Origin: Pseudomonadota bacterium
GTDB lineage: Bacteria; Pseudomonadota; Alphaproteobacteria; Rhizobiales; Xanthobacteraceae
NCBI GenBank assembly: GCA_023386635.1
Contig: JAEWJH010000119.1
Span: 1 to 26,024 of the forward strand
DNA length: 26,024 bases
Reading direction: 5' to 3'
Part shown: piece by piece, positions 23,755 through 26,024 of the stretch
Layout: each line of letters starts with the position of its first letter
Numbering within the stretch: position 1 is the first letter of the stretch
Notes under the pieces: generated by a model
The model's input: only the letters and a program-made list of their open reading frames with translations
Database searches by the model: none
Told to the model about the DNA's origin: nothing
Position numbers and translations under genes: made by a program

Positions 23755-24840
23755 TTAGCCGAGCGCCTGCAGCACCGCGCGGGTGATCGCGTCGGTGCCA
23801 TCCGGCCCGCCGAACTCCATCGGCTTGATGCCGCCCCGGAACGCATCGTCCACCGCGCGCTCGATCCGTTGCGCGGCGTCCGCCGCCGGCGCGTGGTCGT
23901 GCTTGTCGGCGAGCCAGTCGAGCATCATCGCCGCCGACAGGATCATCGCGGTGGGATTGGCCTTGCCCTGACCCATGATGTCGGGCGCGGTGCCGTGACA
24001 GGGCTGGAACACCGCATGGGTGTCGCCGACGTCGGCGGACGGCGCCATGCCGAGCCCGCCCACCAGACCGGCGGCGAGATCCGACAGGATGTCGCCGAAC
24101 ATGTTCTCCATCACCATGACGTCGAAATCCCACGGCCGGCGCACGAGCTGCGCCGCGGCAGCGTCCACATACATGTGCGAGGTGGAGACGCCCGGCATCG
24201 CTTTCGCGCGCTCGTCGAAGATGTCGCGGAACCACGCGAATGCCTTGAACACATTGGCCTTGTCGACGCAGGTGAGGTGGCCCGGCCGGCCGCGCTTCTT
24301 GCGCCGTTCGGCGAGCCGCAGCGAGAAGTCGAACAGGCGGGTGCAGGTCTTGCGGGTCATCACCAGCGTCTCGCGCGCCTCGTCATGGGTGACGACGCCT
24401 TTGCCCATCGACGAAAACAGGCCCTCGGTGGATTCGCGGATCACGACGAAATCCATGCCCTTCTCTTGCGCGCCCAGGATCGGACTCGGCGCGCCCGGCA
24501 CCAGCCTCGCGGGCCGCACGCCGGCATAGAGATCGAAGATGAAGCGGAGTTCCACCTGCGGCATGATCTCGGTGTTGTCCGGATAGCGGATCGACGGCAT
24601 GCCGCAGGCGCCGAGCAGGATCGCATCGGCTTCGTCGCACAAGCGAATGGTGCTCTCCGGCATGGATTTGCCGGTCTCTTTGTAGTGATAAGCGCCGGCC
24701 GGGGCCTCGGTGAAACGGAACCCGAGATTGGGCGTCGTGGCCGCGATCCGCTCCAGCACCGCCAGCGCCGGCCGGGTGACCTCCGGCCCGATCCCGTCGC
24801 CAGGCAACACCGCAATATGGAATGCGTCATTCGCGCGCAT
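23755..24840 (-). CDS. Isocitrate/isopropylmalate dehydrogenase family enzyme (catabolic-type)
   Basis: This family oxidatively decarboxylates 2-hydroxy acids (3-isopropylmalate, D-malate, tartrate, isocitrate) with NAD(P). The 361-residue product starts MRANDAFHIAVLPGDGIGPE and carries LLGACGMPS, ELRFIFDLYAGVRPARL, the active-site block VVIRESTEGLFSSMG, the catalytic Lys (K194) in TCVDKANVFKAF, and metal-site Asp in MENMFGDILSDLAAGLVG (D250, D254). HGTAPDIMGQGKANPTAM binds the cofactor adenosine. In place of the usual catalytic Tyr there is Phe (F142). The ATG at 24840 has GGGAG 9 bases upstream; a TTG at 24861 would add 7 residues and is unlikely. It is convergent with the hydrolase gene and divergent from the binding protein. 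No leuCD genes are near, so leucine synthesis is not indicated. Confidence 0.9.
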   Translation of the reverse strand: MRANDAFHIAVLPGDGIGPEVTRPALAVLERIAATTPNLGFRFTEAPAGAYHYKETGKSMPESTIRLCDEADAILLGACGMPSIRYPDNTEIMPQVELRFIFDLYAGVRPARLVPGAPSPILGAQEKGMDFVVIRESTEGLFSSMGKGVVTHDEARETLVMTRKTCTRLFDFSLRLAERRKKRGRPGHLTCVDKANVFKAFAWFRDIFDERAKAMPGVSTSHMYVDAAAAQLVRRPWDFDVMVMENMFGDILSDLAAGLVGGLGMAPSADVGDTHAVFQPCHGTAPDIMGQGKANPTAMILSAAMMLDWLADKHDHAPAADAAQRIERAVDDAFRGGIKPMEFGGPDGTDAITRAVLQALG

Positions 24841-24965
24841 GGCCGTTTTCTCCCGCCCCAAAAGATCAACGGATCAAGCGCCGCTCTGGCGTTGCGCCGT
24901 AACGTCGGATTATCCTCCGCGCCGCGCCGTGGCAACGTGGCGCCAAAGATAAACGGGAGGGCGAC

Positions 24966-25949
24966 ATGAAAACACGGATTTCCAAACTTCTATCCATTTG
25001 CGCGCTGGCGGTGCTGGCGCAGGGTTCGAGCGCGCTGGCCGCGTGGCCGGAGCGGGCGATCACCCTGATCGTGCCGTTCTCGGCGGGCGGTCCGACCGAC
25101 ATCATCTCGCGGCTGCTCGGGGAGCCGATGAGCCGCGCCCTCGGTCAGCAGGTGGTGATCGAAAATGTCGTCGGGGCCGGCGGCACCATCGCGGTGACCC
25201 GCGTGAAGAATTCCGCGCCGGATGGCTACACCATCCTGATGGGCAATCTCGGCACGCAGGCCGCGAGCGTCGGGCTTTATCCGAGGCTGGCTTACGATCC
25301 GCGCACCGACTTCGAGCCGATCATCAACACGGCCGGCACGCCGATGATCGTCGCGGCGAAGAAGGATACGCCGTTCAAGGACTTCAAGGAGTTCATCACC
25401 TACGCCAAGGCCAATCCGGGCAAGCTGAACTACGGCACCGGCGGCGTCGGCGCGACATCGCATCTCACCTGCCTGTTTCTCGATTCACTCCTGAACGCGC
25501 CGCAGCAGCATGTGCCGTTCCGCGGCTCCGGTCCGGCGCTCAACGCGCTGGTGGCCGGGCAGGTCGACTATGTCTGCGACCAGACCGTCGGCATCGTGCC
25601 GAGCATTCAGGGCGGCACCGTCAAGGGTCTCGTCGTCGCGATCCCGGAACGTCTGCCGCAACTGCCGGATATGCCCACTGCGAAAGAACAGGGCCTGCCG
25701 GACTTCAACGCGGTCGGCTGGAATGCGCTGTTCGCGCCGAAGAACACGCCGCGCGAGATCGTCATGAAGCTCAATGAAGTCGTGCGGGCCGCGCTCAAGG
25801 ACGAGAAGGTGCGCACGCGGCTCAAGGAGCTTGCCGCCAACGTGCCGGCCGAGAACGAGCAGACGCCGGAATGGCTCGGCGCCTTCGTCAAGTCGGAAGT
25901 CGACAAGTGGACGCCGATCATCAAGAAAGCCGGCGTGACCGCGCAGTAA
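24966..25949 (+). CDS. Bug/TctC-type periplasmic binding protein (second copy in window)
   Basis: This 327-residue tripartite tricarboxylate transporter receptor is similar in layout to the product at 15091 but clearly diverged. The signal peptide is MKTRISKLLSICALAVLAQG followed by SSALAAW, with likely cleavage near ALA. The hallmark AWPERAITLIVPFSAGGPTD follows, then SAPDGYTILMGNLGTQAA, NYGTGGVGATSHL, VPFRGSGPALNALVAGQVDY and GWNALFAPKNTPREIV. GGGAGG lies 6 bases before the ATG. It is 25 bases ahead of the hydroxypyruvate-isomerase-like gene, so they are probably co-transcribed. No TctA or TctB gene is visible. Confidence 0.93.
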   Translation: MKTRISKLLSICALAVLAQGSSALAAWPERAITLIVPFSAGGPTDIISRLLGEPMSRALGQQVVIENVVGAGGTIAVTRVKNSAPDGYTILMGNLGTQAASVGLYPRLAYDPRTDFEPIINTAGTPMIVAAKKDTPFKDFKEFITYAKANPGKLNYGTGGVGATSHLTCLFLDSLLNAPQQHVPFRGSGPALNALVAGQVDYVCDQTVGIVPSIQGGTVKGLVVAIPERLPQLPDMPTAKEQGLPDFNAVGWNALFAPKNTPREIVMKLNEVVRAALKDEKVRTRLKELAANVPAENEQTPEWLGAFVKSEVDKWTPIIKKAGVTAQ

Positions 25950-25974
25950 AGGTCGCGTTTGAGGAGTCCTGCCG

Positions 25975-26024
25975 ATGCCGCGGTTTGCCGCCAATATCGC
26001 TTATATGTTCACGGAGCGTCCGAC
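25975..26024 (+). CDS. Hydroxypyruvate-isomerase-like protein (Hyi/OtnI family), 5' end only
   Basis: Only 16 full codons are in the window. They read MPRFAANIAYMFTERP, which matches the highly conserved start of the hydroxypyruvate isomerase family of TIM-barrel enzymes that interconvert hydroxypyruvate and tartronate semialdehyde or act on related sugar acids. A GAGGAG ribosome site lies 8 bases before the ATG. It follows the binding-protein gene by 25 bases. The call rests on a short stretch, so treat it as probable. Confidence 0.6.
   Translation, partial: MPRFAANIAYMFTERP

Overview
The window looks like a chromosomal segment of a high-GC alphaproteobacterium of the Rhizobiales (Bradyrhizobium/Xanthobacteraceae-like). 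The grounds are the product types (SciP/DUF1153 among flagellar genes, a PmtA-type lipid methyltransferase, many Bug-type binding proteins), the strong GC bias, and near-consensus CtrA boxes. There is no sign of a phage, transposon, CRISPR array or integron. Codon use looks even throughout.

Region 1 (1-4784, all minus strand) is a flagellar block: fliK, flgD, sciP (the CtrA inhibitor), a small secreted protein and the 5' part of fliF, which runs off the left edge. Strong intrinsic terminators follow sciP and the secreted gene. TTAG-N7-TTAA sequences, close to the CtrA consensus, lie upstream of both fliF and sciP.

Region 2 (5026-12637, plus strand) is housekeeping and stress physiology: mnmA (tRNA 2-thiolation), a PmtA-like methyltransferase, a secreted small protein, a tRNA-Met(CAU) with a clear promoter, hemC, a two-gene ABC exporter, and an egtB-egtD ergothioneine pair.

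Region 3 (12715 to the right edge) is a catabolic and uptake region for an aromatic or organic acid. A plus-strand run encodes a PuuE-like polysaccharide-deacetylase-fold protein, an FAH-family hydrolase, an FMN reductase and a Bug-type binding protein, ending at a terminator. Next come a convergent SnoaL-like gene, an SDR dehydrogenase and a gentisate-dioxygenase-like cupin protein ending at a bidirectional terminator. A TAXI-type TRAP transporter (binding protein plus fused permease) reads leftward, divergently from a maleylacetate reductase and an alpha/beta-hydrolase-fold protein. The right edge has an isopropylmalate-dehydrogenase-like enzyme, a second Bug-type binding protein and the first codons of a hydroxypyruvate-isomerase-like gene.

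The plausible logic of region 3 is import of an acidic substrate by TRAP or TTT systems, ring cleavage by the cupin dioxygenase, hydrolysis by the FAH protein, and reduction by the SDR and the maleylacetate reductase. The substrate cannot be read from sequence. Several enzymes carry unusual active sites (a hydrolase fold lacking the nucleophile serine, an isopropylmalate-dehydrogenase-like enzyme with Phe for Tyr, an FAH protein with Glu for Asp), so this cluster is the best candidate for undescribed chemistry.
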